Positions 33,997 through 42,793 of a DNA stretch of 59,956 bases are shown here, in pieces. The position numbers were made by a program, and so were the translations under genes. The notes beneath the pieces are model-generated. The model saw only the letters and a program-made list of their open reading frames with translations. It made no database searches and was not told where the DNA came from. The first letter of the stretch is position 1. Each line of letters starts with the position of its first letter. The DNA comes from JAWSUT01 sp033549345 (GTDB lineage Bacteria > Bacillota > Dethiobacteria > Dethiobacterales > Dethiobacteraceae): contig JAWSUT010000021.1 in the NCBI GenBank assembly GCA_033549345.1, forward strand, positions 1 to 59,956, in the 5' to 3' direction.

Positions 33997-35427
33997 ATGG
34001 GCACTGAAAGAGAATTGTTGGCAGTGGAAGAAATTCATCAGGCGACGCTGAAAATACTTGCAGAAATCGGGGTTGAATTTGGCAGCAGGGAAGTAAATGA
34101 TCTTTTTAAGCAACATGGGTTCAGACAGGAGAACGGCAGAACATTTTTTACAGAAGAACAAGTGAATAAATATATCAATATGGCAACGAAGGAATTTACA
34201 GTTTACGGCCGGGATGAGAGTTATTCTATCAACATTAATACGGAAGAGACGCATTACTGCCCCGGTTACGGAGCTCCCAGAATCATTAATAAAGACGGTA
34301 GTGTCCGGGACGCCCTGTTTGATGATTATTTAAAAATGGCCAATCTGTTTCATATGGAAAAGTCGTTTAATGTAAACGGCGGCATCCTTGTCCAGCCGGG
34401 AGACATAGAGGCGGATATCAGCATTCCGGTTATGATCTATGCGGCCATGAAGCGCTCATCCAAGGTGCTTTTCGGTATTCAGGGCACCAAAGAAGACAAT
34501 AACCACATTTACAAGATGCTGGAGATTGTTTTCGGGGGTAAGGAAGCGCTGCGGGAAAAAGCACGCTATATTCCCTTATGCACACCGACCAGTCCTCTCC
34601 GGGTAGATGAAAGTACCATTGACACCTTGCTGGCAGGCTGCGAATATAATCAACCCATCGCTGTTTGCTCAGCATGTATGCCTGGCGGTACAGCACCTGT
34701 TACTCTGGCCGGTGCAGTGGCCATGTGCAATGCAGAAATTTTAAGCACGATCATCCTGACACAGCTTGTTAACCCGGGTAATCCCGTACTCTATGAATTT
34801 GCCTGTTACGGTTCAAACGTTCAGACCGGAAACGCATCCATCGGTTCGCCTGAGTTAATTAAAGCAGGCAGATACGGTTCACTGCTGGCCAAGAAGTACG
34901 GCTTTGCCTGCAGAAGCGGCGGGGGCCTTTCCGATGCCCGAGGCGTCACTGCCCAGGCCGGTATTGAAACAGCAATGTGTCTTTTCCACTCCAACTATTA
35001 CAAAGCAAATCTTGTCATGCATGCTGCCGGAATCCTCGATTCATTTGCGGCGATGAGTTATGAAAAAGTCATGCTGGATTTTGAAGTCATTGACAGATGT
35101 GCAAACTATTTCGAAGATCTGGAAGTAAGTGAAGTGACGCTGGCCTTTGATACATTGAAAAAGGTGGCACAAACAGGGGCAACCTTCCTGAATCAAAAGC
35201 ATACCGTCAAAAACTGCCGCAAGGCCTATGTCCCCCAGGTAAGCTTACGGTCGGAGCTGCCTGAGGGTATGGATCCCAATGAAGCTCTGTATGAGTCCAT
35301 GAACAATCGGATGGAAAAGCAGTTGGCAGCCTATGTGAAGCCTGAACTGGCATCAGATGTTGAAGAAAAGCTTGACGACTACATGCTTGCTCTGGGGATG
35401 CGCCCGGAAGACATGAAGAAGGTATAA
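33997..35427 (+). CDS. MttB-family methylamine/betaine methyltransferase (no pyrrolysine codon)
   Basis: About 476 residues. The N-terminus (EEIHQATLKILAEIGVEFGS), YCPGYGAPRIINKDGSVRDA and the GGGLSDARGVTAQAG segment are typical of the trimethylamine methyltransferase superfamily. There is no in-frame TAG, so it belongs to the non-pyrrolysine branch whose studied members demethylate quaternary amines such as glycine betaine (MtgB), proline betaine or carnitine. It moves a methyl group to the corrinoid protein encoded next. ATG 33997 has a well-placed GAAAGGGG; an ATG six codons upstream does not. Confidence 0.88.
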   Translation: MGTERELLAVEEIHQATLKILAEIGVEFGSREVNDLFKQHGFRQENGRTFFTEEQVNKYINMATKEFTVYGRDESYSININTEETHYCPGYGAPRIINKDGSVRDALFDDYLKMANLFHMEKSFNVNGGILVQPGDIEADISIPVMIYAAMKRSSKVLFGIQGTKEDNNHIYKMLEIVFGGKEALREKARYIPLCTPTSPLRVDESTIDTLLAGCEYNQPIAVCSACMPGGTAPVTLAGAVAMCNAEILSTIILTQLVNPGNPVLYEFACYGSNVQTGNASIGSPELIKAGRYGSLLAKKYGFACRSGGGLSDARGVTAQAGIETAMCLFHSNYYKANLVMHAAGILDSFAAMSYEKVMLDFEVIDRCANYFEDLEVSEVTLAFDTLKKVAQTGATFLNQKHTVKNCRKAYVPQVSLRSELPEGMDPNEALYESMNNRMEKQLAAYVKPELASDVEEKLDDYMLALGMRPEDMKKV

Positions 35428-35467
35428 CTAACCTGCATACAGGTAAAAAAACAAATGGAGGTATATC

Positions 35468-36091
35468 ATGAGTATTCAAGAGATCTTTGACGCTGTTTTG
35501 GAATTCGAAGAGGATGATGTGGTTGCGCTGGTAAAAGCGGAAATAGAGGCAGGTACCGACGTTAGCGATATATTGGAAAATGGCCTGATTGCCGCCATGG
35601 ATGAAGTGGGTAAACAGTTTGCGGCAGGCGAATTATATGTTCCCGAAATGCTCATGGCAGCAGAAGCTATGAAAGCGGGCCTCGAGGAAGTTAAGCCATT
35701 ACTGCAAGGTGATTCGGCAGCCAGCAAAGGAACACTGATTATCGGAACGGTAAAGGGCGACTTGCATGATATCGGCAAAAACCTTTGTTCCATGATGGTT
35801 GAGGGTGCCGGCTATGATGTTGTGGATGTGGGAATTGATGTTGACTCTGAAACATTTATTGAGAAAATCAGGGAAACAAACGCGGCTGTTCTTGGCCTGT
35901 CGGCACTTCTGACCACAACGATGCCGGCGATGGAACAGACAATTAAAAAAGTAAGAGAAGCCGGGTTAGACACGAAGATAATCGTCGGCGGAGCACCCGT
36001 TTCCAAAGAATACGCTGTTAAGATCGGTGCAGACGGATACGGTAAAAATGCACCCGAGTGTGTTGCCTTGGTTAAGCAGTTCATGGCCTAA
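35468..36091 (+). CDS. Corrinoid methyl-carrier protein (MtgC/MttC-like)
   Basis: 207 residues. A helical cap domain (about 1-85, with GKQFAAGELYVPEMLMAAEA) and a B12-binding domain with the DxHxxG motif in GDLHDIGKN (His supplies the lower cobalt ligand), GLSALLTTTMPAMEQ and GGAPVSKEYA. It receives the methyl group from the MttB-type enzyme and donates it to the methyltetrahydrofolate methyltransferase. A GGAGG site lies just upstream of the ATG. Confidence 0.93.
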   Translation: MSIQEIFDAVLEFEEDDVVALVKAEIEAGTDVSDILENGLIAAMDEVGKQFAAGELYVPEMLMAAEAMKAGLEEVKPLLQGDSAASKGTLIIGTVKGDLHDIGKNLCSMMVEGAGYDVVDVGIDVDSETFIEKIRETNAAVLGLSALLTTTMPAMEQTIKKVREAGLDTKIIVGGAPVSKEYAVKIGADGYGKNAPECVALVKQFMA

Positions 36092-36095
36092 CAAA

Positions 36096-36125
36096 GTAAG
36101 CTGACCGAACGCTCGGTCAGCTTAC
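36096..36125 (+). other. Perfect 13-bp hairpin between corrinoid protein and methyltransferase genes
   Basis: GTAAGCTGACCGA-ACGC-TCGGTCAGCTTAC with no T-run. It is probably a processing or stabilising structure that sets a higher level of corrinoid carrier than of the next gene. Confidence 0.6.
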
Positions 36126-36152
36126 CTGTAATTTTGCTAAGGAGTTGATTGA

Positions 36153-36953
36153 ATGTATATTGTTGGCGAATTGATCAATGCCAGCCGGAAAGTCATTGCG
36201 CAGGCGATAAAAGAGAGAAACAGCGAGTATATTCAACAGGTAGCCAAAGAGCAGGAGGAAGCAGGTGCAAACTTCATCGATGTCAATGCAGGCATCTTTG
36301 TGGAAGATGAGCCGGAGCACATGGAATGGCTGGTAAAAACTGTCCAGGAAGCTGTTAGCATACCATGCTGTATTGACAGCCCCAGTGCGGCAGCGCTGCA
36401 AAGAGGCCTTGCCGTACACACAAAAGGGACTCCGATGATAAACTCAATCTCACTGGAAAAAGAGCGATATGAGCAGGTTATTCCCATTGTCAGCAATACC
36501 GATTTGAAAGTTGTTGCCCTGTGCATGAGCGACAAAGGCATGCCGCAAACCAGGGAGGAAAGGGTGGCAATTGCCGTCGAACTGGTAAACAACTTAGTAA
36601 AAGACGGTGTACAGAAAGAAAATATCTTTTTGGATCCACTGGTTCAGCCAATTGGTACGAACGATAAGTTTGGTATCGAATTTATTGATGCTGTGGGTGA
36701 CATAAAAGAGACATTCCCTGGAGTACATTTTATGTGCGGACTGTCAAATATCTCTTTTGGCTTACCCGAGAGAAAATTTATGAACAGCGTTTTTGCCGTA
36801 ATGGCTATGACCAAAGGGCTGGACGGGCTAATGATTAACCCGCTGGACAGAAGAATGATGGCAAACATTATAACAGCAGAAACACTGGCCGGCAGAGACA
36901 AGTCATGCAAGAACTACCTGAAGGCTTACAGAAAGAAAAAACTTGAATTCTAA
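36153..36953 (+). CDS. Methyltetrahydrofolate:corrinoid methyltransferase (MtgA/AcsE-like)
   Basis: 266 residues. Pterin-binding TIM-barrel with the start IVGELINASRKVIAQAI, FIDVNAGIFVEDEPEHM, CIDSPSAAALQRGL and the CGLSNISFGLPERK region that lines the pterin pocket. It transfers the methyl group between the corrinoid protein and tetrahydrofolate, feeding or drawing from the Wood-Ljungdahl methyl branch. AAGGAGTTG precedes the ATG. Last gene of the island, ending at a terminator. Confidence 0.92.
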   Translation: MYIVGELINASRKVIAQAIKERNSEYIQQVAKEQEEAGANFIDVNAGIFVEDEPEHMEWLVKTVQEAVSIPCCIDSPSAAALQRGLAVHTKGTPMINSISLEKERYEQVIPIVSNTDLKVVALCMSDKGMPQTREERVAIAVELVNNLVKDGVQKENIFLDPLVQPIGTNDKFGIEFIDAVGDIKETFPGVHFMCGLSNISFGLPERKFMNSVFAVMAMTKGLDGLMINPLDRRMMANIITAETLAGRDKSCKNYLKAYRKKKLEF

Positions 36954-36973
36954 ACCCAGGAAATATGTTATAT

Positions 36974-37017
36974 ATCCCCTGCTGCGGGTTACCGACGGCA
37001 GGGGATTAAATTTTTTT
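36974..37017. terminator. Terminator of the amine/aldehyde island
   Basis: ATCCCCTGC / GCAGGGGAT stem with a 14-base loop, then TTAAATTTTTTT. It overlaps the 3' end of the convergent membrane gene. Confidence 0.75.
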
Positions 37018-37557
37018 AGGCTTTTTAAAGATGGTTTTCTTGGTTTCGGAATGAGGATGCGGTGAGAACCGGACATAGTTAACCTGACTTTCGGGGACGT
37101 TATCTTTTTGATCGTCCCTGACCTGGAGATACTTGATAATAAAGCCGGCCAATGCGCCGAACACGGTATGGTCAATCAGGGCGGACAATACGTCTCCGGG
37201 GCTGCTTTGCATATCTGCGGCTAGACCCCTAAACGGAAATATAATCGTCAAGACAATAAAACCGGCAATCAGGGAGAGTCCGACGCCTTTCAAAATGGCA
37301 AAGTCTACGTCGGTGTAATGGATGTAGTATGCGATAATTATACCGAGAACAATAGCGATAAAGACATGTGAAAATATGCCTATTGCTATTCCCAGAGGTG
37401 TTTGCAGTGCAGATTCTGTTAAGAAAACAATGCCGCCTGCCTGCCAAAGCGGGGTTTCACTAAGATTAAGATACATTAACAGAAATTCCACTGCGTTAAT
37501 TGTTAAAACACCTGCCAAACCGGCGACCAATCCTCTGCCAAAAGGGTCTTTCATCAT
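37006..37557 (-). CDS. Membrane protein of unknown function, four helices
   Basis: 183 residues. It begins MKDPFGRGLVAGLAGVLTINAVEF and has about four hydrophobic helices, one with GIIIAYYIHYTDVDFAILKG. The C-terminus is a basic, Lys-rich cytoplasmic tail. Two adjacent Met codons offer starts. Proteins of this type are widespread in Firmicutes without an assigned role. Monocistronic, convergent with the methyltransferase gene. Confidence 0.7.
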   Translation of the reverse strand: MMKDPFGRGLVAGLAGVLTINAVEFLLMYLNLSETPLWQAGGIVFLTESALQTPLGIAIGIFSHVFIAIVLGIIIAYYIHYTDVDFAILKGVGLSLIAGFIVLTIIFPFRGLAADMQSSPGDVLSALIDHTVFGALAGFIIKYLQVRDDQKDNVPESQVNYVRFSPHPHSETKKTIFKKPKKI

Positions 37558-37706
37558 TGTACCTCCTGTCTACGCTGTAATTCTAGTATCGCAACGTTTA
37601 CCTAAGATTATAAGTATGAACAAGCAATAAAGCATCACCAATGATTAAGAATGGCTTACAGGAAGAAAATGCCTGACGAATGTTCCTTTTATACCGAAAA
37701 CTTTTC

Positions 37707-37735
37707 TTGACAATGCCAGTTAATAGAATTAATAT
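37707..37735 (+). promoter_or_regulatory. Sigma-A promoter for the second TRAP operon
   Basis: TTGACA (37707-37712), 17 bases, TAATAT (37730-37735). It starts a long leader of about 240 bases before dctP that contains a terminator hairpin. The remaining part of 37558-37706 shows nothing notable. Confidence 0.65.
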
Positions 37736-37846
37736 TAAGAAAATACTGAAAATTTATAGTATGGTAGTACTGGTAATACGGTAGAGTTTTTGATGAGTAG
37801 TGAAACGGTAGCACAGCAGCACGGTAGGGAAGCGTATGTTGATTAT

Positions 37847-37869
37847 AACGCCCTACGGGGCGTTTTTTT
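37847..37869 (+). terminator. Terminator in the TRAP leader, candidate attenuator
   Basis: AACGCCC-tac-GGGGCGTT followed by seven T, about 110 bases before dctP and about 110 bases after the promoter. An upstream GTAGGG (37824-37829) is complementary to CCCTAC in the terminator's left arm and could form an antiterminator. No known riboswitch was recognised. Confidence 0.65.
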
Positions 37870-37978
37870 CTTTGCCCCTACCTGCCAACAGGAAAACCGG
37901 GGGTGGTTATTTTCTACTATTATCGCGCAATGGATATGGTGTAAATCAAATTACAGGTATATAAGGAGATTAAAAATC

Positions 37979-39094
37979 ATGAATAAGAAGACTCCATTGT
38001 TTTTAATTGTTGTGTCAGTTTTAGCGCTTATTGCATTTGCCGGATGCGGGCAATCGGCTCAGGCACCAAGTGAACCAGGCAATGAGGCTAATGGCGAGGA
38101 AAGTCCGCAGCAGTTTAATCTGCAATTTGCTACCTTCTGGCCTGAAGTGGATTTCCAGGTTTCCGAAGGCCATAAGGCCTGGGCACAGGAAATCTCAGAT
38201 CGCGTGGCGGCAGAGACACCTCACAGTGTTAGTTTTAGCTGGCAGCCTGGCGGTGTTCTCCTGGGACCGGCAGAAATATACGAGGGTATAGCTGCAGGCG
38301 CGGCTGATGTAGGTTCTACGGCTCCCGTTTATACGATGGGGATGTTTCCTTTAACGATGGGCCTTGAGCTGCCAGGATACAATAACGATAATGCCCTGGT
38401 GGCGTCGCTGACTATGCATGAAGCGTGGAAGATGTCACCGGAACTACAGAAGGAATATGAAGATGTTAAAGTCATGTTTTTCTGGGCGACAGGACCGGGA
38501 GATTTTATCACAAACAAACCTGTCAGAAAGTTGGAAGACCTTGCCGGCCAGCAGATCAGAGCCGCCGGTGGTTCAACTCTGGCTATCGAAGCTCTTGACG
38601 GTACACCTGTACCCATGCCGATGTCTGATTCCTACCTTGCTCTTGACTCAGGAATTGTGGACGGGATCCTGGGACCGAACGACATCTTAGAGGGCTTTAA
38701 ACTGGCCGAAGTAACTCAGTTTATTACGAAAACTCCCTTTGTTGGATACAATGTAGTTTTTGTTAAAGTTATGAACCTGGATACCTGGAATTCTCTGCCT
38801 CCATCTGTGCAGCAGATTATTGATGAGGTTAACGAAGACTTTGTCATGGAATACGGCAAGCTTAGGACGGACTATTCGATTAAAGGCCAGCAGTTTGCTG
38901 TTAAAGAGTTTGGTCATGAGGTAATTGAACTTAGTGCAGAGGAAAGAGACCGGTGGCTGGAAAAAATAAATCATATACCTCAACAATGGGTAGGTGACAG
39001 AGAAGCTGAGAATTTACCGGGACAAGAGATATATGAGCTTTATCTTGAACTTGATGCTCAGTTTTCCGAGCTATATGGTGATTATGAAAAGTAA
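37979..39094 (+). CDS. dctP: TRAP transporter substrate-binding lipoprotein (DctP family)
   Basis: 371 residues from ATG 37979 with AAGGAG. Lipobox AFAGC at about Cys21, an acidic linker, and a DctP fold: WQPGGVLLGPAEIYEGIAAG, then GQQIRAAGGSTLAIEALDGT and MSDSYLALDSGIVDG, where the family Arg (in QIRAAG) contacts the substrate carboxylate. It supplies DctQM encoded downstream. It is clearly different in sequence from the dctP at 488-1534, so a different ligand is likely; it may be an organic acid or 2-oxoacid. Confidence 0.9.
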   Translation: MNKKTPLFLIVVSVLALIAFAGCGQSAQAPSEPGNEANGEESPQQFNLQFATFWPEVDFQVSEGHKAWAQEISDRVAAETPHSVSFSWQPGGVLLGPAEIYEGIAAGAADVGSTAPVYTMGMFPLTMGLELPGYNNDNALVASLTMHEAWKMSPELQKEYEDVKVMFFWATGPGDFITNKPVRKLEDLAGQQIRAAGGSTLAIEALDGTPVPMPMSDSYLALDSGIVDGILGPNDILEGFKLAEVTQFITKTPFVGYNVVFVKVMNLDTWNSLPPSVQQIIDEVNEDFVMEYGKLRTDYSIKGQQFAVKEFGHEVIELSAEERDRWLEKINHIPQQWVGDREAENLPGQEIYELYLELDAQFSELYGDYEK

Positions 39095-39222
39095 AAGTAT
39101 TTGTTTTGAGGAATAAATAGAAAACCTGTTAGAGGGCTTATGCTGTTGTGGGAGTAAACCGGGACAGCGTTTGCCCTCTTTAATGCAGGCAAAGTAGTTT
39201 TGGGACTGGAGGACAGGGATTG

Positions 39223-39723
39223 ATGCATGTCTTTAACAAATTTGTCCATTTTATAACTCTGGGGGCCGCTAAGGCAGCCCAGATTGCACTGACTTTTATC
39301 ATGCTGATTATTGTAGCCAATGTCATATCCCGCAGATTGTTCGGTAGTCCCGTACCGGGTACTGTTGAACTTGTGGAAATGTCCGGTGCTATCTTACTGG
39401 CCTTAGCGGTAGCCTATACTGCTCAGGTAAAGGGGCATATCATGGTAAGCGTACTGGTGGAACGTTTTTCACCCAGGACTCAGGGTTTGATTGATATTGT
39501 TATCAGTTCGGTTTCCTTGTTTTTTACTTATATATTGGCCCGGGAGACTTTTGTTTTTGCCGCCAGGATGATGGGCAGAGGATACAGTACAGGATATTTG
39601 CAGCTTCCTGTTGCTCCGGCAATATATTTAGTTGGTTTGGGTTTTGCCATGCTGGCGCTGGTACTCCTCAGGGATATTGTCAACGCAGTTATGTTGGTTG
39701 TTAAGGGAAGTGAACGTGTATGA
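39223..39723 (+). CDS. dctQ: TRAP transporter small permease (DctQ)
   Basis: About 166 residues, four predicted helices. IVANVISRRLFGSPVPGTVELVEMSG is the recognisable DctQ segment after the first helix, and KGHIMVSVLVERFSPR is the basic loop. ATG 39223 follows GGAGGACAGG. The stop overlaps the dctM start by four bases. The 128-base gap after dctP has no clear hairpin with a T-run. Confidence 0.88.
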   Translation: MHVFNKFVHFITLGAAKAAQIALTFIMLIIVANVISRRLFGSPVPGTVELVEMSGAILLALAVAYTAQVKGHIMVSVLVERFSPRTQGLIDIVISSVSLFFTYILARETFVFAARMMGRGYSTGYLQLPVAPAIYLVGLGFAMLALVLLRDIVNAVMLVVKGSERV

Positions 39724-41024
39724 CACCAATTCACATCGGTCTTCTTTCAATTGTAATCATTTTTGTTCTCCTTTTTGCTAAAATGCCTGTGGCCTACGTT
39801 ATGCTGGTCGTAGGTATGACGGGTTACGCCGTGATTACCAATACAACGGCGATGCTTTCTATTTCAGTGCAAACAATGTATAACACCTTTGCTTCCTATT
39901 CTCTAATTGTTGTTCCCCTCTTTGTCTGGATGGGTTATATCGCTTTTCATGCCGGTTTAAGTTCCAGGATTTACGATGCGGCATACAAGGTGGTAGGAAG
40001 TGTCAATGGTGGCCTGGCCTTAGCGACAATTGGTGCCTGTGCTGCTTTTGGAGCAATCTGTGGCTCCACCACGGCCACAGCTGCAACAATGGGTGCCGTA
40101 TCATTACCCGAGATGAATAAGTATGATTATGACAAGTCTTTTGCTACGGCAACTGTTGCCGCGGCAGCCATCCTGGGGGTCATGATTCCTCCCAGTGTCA
40201 TTTTTATTCTCTATGGTATTGCTACGGGGCAATCCATCGCCAAGCTTTTTTTGGCAGGTATTTTACCAGGCGTGCTTTTGATGGTGCTGTTTATGCTGGT
40301 TGCTTATATACAGGCTTCCCGTAATACTGCGCTGGCACCTCCGGGATTAAAGGTTCCATGGGGAGAGAAGGTAAAAGCGGTTGTAAAGGGTGGGGTTGAA
40401 GTAATTTTTATTTTTATTGCTGTAATCGGTGGACTGTTTGCCGGTTGGTTTACCCCCACCGAAGCAGGAGCCATCGGTGCTTTTGCCACTTTGCTGGTTG
40501 CCCTTGTCCGGCGGAGCCTGTCATGGAAAGGGTTTATTAATTCACTAAATGACTCTGTACGTATTTCAGCTATGATTATGTTTCTGGTTGCAGCAGCATC
40601 GATTTATGGCCGGTTTTTAGCCATTACAGGCCTTCCCGGTGGATTAGCTAACTGGGCTGCAGAACTGCCATTGCCTCCAGTAGCAATTCTTGCACTTATA
40701 CTTATCGTGTATTTGATTCTTGGTTGTTTTATTGATGCTCTGGCTCTCATTTTGCTGACGATCCCCATCTTTTATCCACTGGCTCTAAAGCTTGGTTTTG
40801 ATCCCATCTGGTTTGGCGTAATTATTGTTCTGGCGTTAGGGATGGGAGTTATTACGCCACCGGTGGGCGCCAATGTTTATGTTGTTGCCGGTGTGGATGG
40901 AAGTACTCCTGTGATGACCATTTTCCGGGGTGTATGGCCTTATCTGCTGGCTATTTTTGCCTGTATCTCAATCCTGACTATTTTTCCGCAAATTGTTCTT
41001 CTCCTTCCCAATATATTGCATTAA
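39720..41024 (+). CDS. dctM: TRAP transporter large permease (DctM)
   Basis: 434 residues with about 12 helices. GAICGSTTATAATMGAVSLPEM, GVMIPPSVIFILYG and GVITPPVGANVYVVAG are hallmarks of DctM, which forms the elevator-type ion-coupled channel. It starts in a four-base overlap with dctQ. It ends the operon before a strong terminator. Confidence 0.93.
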   Translation: MTPIHIGLLSIVIIFVLLFAKMPVAYVMLVVGMTGYAVITNTTAMLSISVQTMYNTFASYSLIVVPLFVWMGYIAFHAGLSSRIYDAAYKVVGSVNGGLALATIGACAAFGAICGSTTATAATMGAVSLPEMNKYDYDKSFATATVAAAAILGVMIPPSVIFILYGIATGQSIAKLFLAGILPGVLLMVLFMLVAYIQASRNTALAPPGLKVPWGEKVKAVVKGGVEVIFIFIAVIGGLFAGWFTPTEAGAIGAFATLLVALVRRSLSWKGFINSLNDSVRISAMIMFLVAAASIYGRFLAITGLPGGLANWAAELPLPPVAILALILIVYLILGCFIDALALILLTIPIFYPLALKLGFDPIWFGVIIVLALGMGVITPPVGANVYVVAGVDGSTPVMTIFRGVWPYLLAIFACISILTIFPQIVLLLPNILH

Positions 41025-41090
41025 GTCATGCAGGAACTGCAATTTTCAGTCGATGAAAAAGTACTGCTCAAATTCTTCCGCATACACAGA

Positions 41091-41129
41091 CAAAGCCTGC
41101 TTTTAGGTTGAAACCTAAAGCAGGCTTTG
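41091..41129. terminator. Bidirectional terminator after dctM
   Basis: CAAAGCCTGCTTTAGGTT-like arms around GAAA with nearly 17 paired bases (CAAAGCCTGCTTTTAGGTT / AACCTAAAGCAGGCTTTG). Confidence 0.8.
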
Positions 41130-41300
41130 TGTTGGTATAGCATTTTTCTGTAACCGATGTGTTACGTATGCACGAATCGTGATTATGCAGGGGACATCGT
41201 ACACACGCAGCTTTTACCCTGACCATATTTACTTAAAATCTGCTCTGCCACCCATGCCGGATATTTGCTCATGCAGCCGATATGGCAGAATCTATGAAAC

Positions 41301-41591
41301 TTATACTTTCGGTTCGTAGACAGCAAACGTTTTGATGGTTGGTGGTGCCGTAGCAACAGCACTGAGAGCCTCATGCAGATCGAAGCCATAGTTGGCAACC
41401 GCTGCATCGAGAGCTTCTTGTGATTCCCAGATGCTAAAAGAACCGTAATCGCCAGTGTTTTCGTCGCTGAAGAATGTTAAACTTTTCAACCCCTTAAAGT
41501 TCTTGTGCAGCATTGCAAATTGGTCTGCCAAATCCTCTGCCGCCGACTTTTTCCCTTTTCCTAAGTTAAACATCACCAAAGAAACTACCAT
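41301..41591 (-). CDS. Small dimeric alpha-beta barrel (ABM-like) protein
   Basis: 96 residues, ferredoxin-fold size. MVVSLVMFNLGKGKKSAAEDL, then GLKSLTFFSDENTGDYGSFS and IWESQEALDAAV match antibiotic biosynthesis monooxygenase-like proteins, which handle quinones, haem or aromatic compounds or only detoxify. No catalytic residues can be assigned. A second member lies at 42341. The downstream minus strand (41183-41300) holds a Cys-rich open stretch in another frame (see findings). Confidence 0.65.
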   Translation of the reverse strand: MVVSLVMFNLGKGKKSAAEDLADQFAMLHKNFKGLKSLTFFSDENTGDYGSFSIWESQEALDAAVANYGFDLHEALSAVATAPPTIKTFAVYEPKV

Positions 41592-41854
41592 TTCTTCTCC
41601 TCCAATCTTTTTTGATTGCGAAATTTTACAGCCAAAAAGATTTTCCTTTTTCTTTGCCCCAAGCTTAACCTAAAGATAAAGCAAAATCTGTAACGGTCAC
41701 CACATTTGCAGATTGTTTTCCGGCTAAAAAACGGTGCGCTTTAATTCAAATATTGTGACTACGGTTACATACCCTTACAGGAGTGTGCGGTATGATCAGG
41801 TTAAATAAGCGAGAGCTTTAGTCGTATACATTACTTGTAGAAAGGGTGTTTTGT

Positions 41855-42232
41855 ATGAAATGGCTAAAATTAATACTGTATCTTTTCGGACTGTATTATC
41901 TGGTTGCCGGCCTTGCTGCACTTTTTGTACCCAAGCTTTGCTTTTCTTTATACGGTGTGGCATCCGTCTCACCGTCAGCAAGTATGACGGCGCGATGGCT
42001 GGGAGCTATGGCGATTGCCGTAGGATTTGGCGCTTTTACCTACGTTAAAAAGCCGGTCTATCAGGTGAGGCAAATCCTGGTTATCAGTGTTTTCGCCAAT
42101 CTTACAGGAAGCCTCTTAGGGGCGTTTTCGGGAGAAATATCTTTTTCTTACCTGTGGTTGGATACATTCTTCAACGTAGCTCTAATCCTTGCTCTGATTA
42201 GTTATGGTCACAGATATGAGTTTACCATGTAA
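41855..42232 (+). CDS. Small four-helix membrane protein, unknown function
   Basis: 125 residues with four hydrophobic helices. The pattern LYYLVAGLAALFVPKLCFSLYG... ARWLGAMAIAVGFGAF is common to small DoxX/DUF4345-like membrane proteins. ATG at 41855 follows GAAAGGG. It sits between two divergently oriented ABM-like genes, but no functional link can be shown. Confidence 0.65.
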   Translation: MKWLKLILYLFGLYYLVAGLAALFVPKLCFSLYGVASVSPSASMTARWLGAMAIAVGFGAFTYVKKPVYQVRQILVISVFANLTGSLLGAFSGEISFSYLWLDTFFNVALILALISYGHRYEFTM

Positions 42233-42340
42233 GCATATTTAAGTGCCCTGATGTATGCAGTTGGGGAATGCAGGAGATGTGTTTTCAATGTGGAATAATC
42301 TCCGGAAAGTGGTGGAGAACTAAGAAAAGGAGGTTTTAAG

Positions 42341-42625
42341 ATGGTTACGATTATTGCCAAGCTCAAAGCGGTACCGGGCAAAGAAACGTTCCTGGCAGAA
42401 CAGTGTGAGAAAATGGCTGAGACTGTAAGAGAAAAGGAAGCGGATTGTTTAGAATACGTTCCCTATGTATCCGTAGAAGATGCTACCGTTATTGTTTTTG
42501 TTGAAACATACCGGGATGCGGCAGCATTTGATTATCATCTGACCACACCATATTTTAAAGAATTCGTAGATACCATTACTCCCATTTTAGCCGGTAAACT
42601 GGATGTCCGGCGGTTTGACGAATAG
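42341..42625 (+). CDS. Antibiotic biosynthesis monooxygenase (ABM)/YgiN-like protein
   Basis: 94 residues. VTIIAKLKAVPGKETFLAEQ, DCLEYVPYVSVEDATVIVFV and ETYRDAAAFDYHLTTPYFKE form the standard ABM domain seen in quinol monooxygenase YgiN and LsrG. The reaction is not determinable from sequence. AAGGAGG precedes the ATG. It ends in a strong terminator. Confidence 0.8.
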   Translation: MVTIIAKLKAVPGKETFLAEQCEKMAETVREKEADCLEYVPYVSVEDATVIVFVETYRDAAAFDYHLTTPYFKEFVDTITPILAGKLDVRRFDE

Positions 42626-42642
42626 AGTTTTACAATTGGGCA

Positions 42643-42679
42643 CACAAAAAAGAGGCTGGCTTCTCAGCCTCTTTTTTGT
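42643..42679. terminator. Bidirectional terminator after the ABM gene
   Basis: CACAAAAAAGAGGCTG / CAGCCTCTTTTTTGTG arms with loop GCTTCT. Confidence 0.9.
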
Positions 42680-42793
42680 GTGATAGCCGCAACCGATTAC
42701 GTGAATAGACCGAAGTCTTCTGCATGTTTCAGTTGGCAATGTTTATTATACATATTGTATAAGTATCCCTGATTTATTTAGACGTAAATAACA

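Noticed and set aside
33997..35427. Possible pyrrolysine-containing trimethylamine methyltransferase
   Set aside because: The frame is continuous without an in-frame TAG, so it belongs to the non-pyrrolysine MttB branch.
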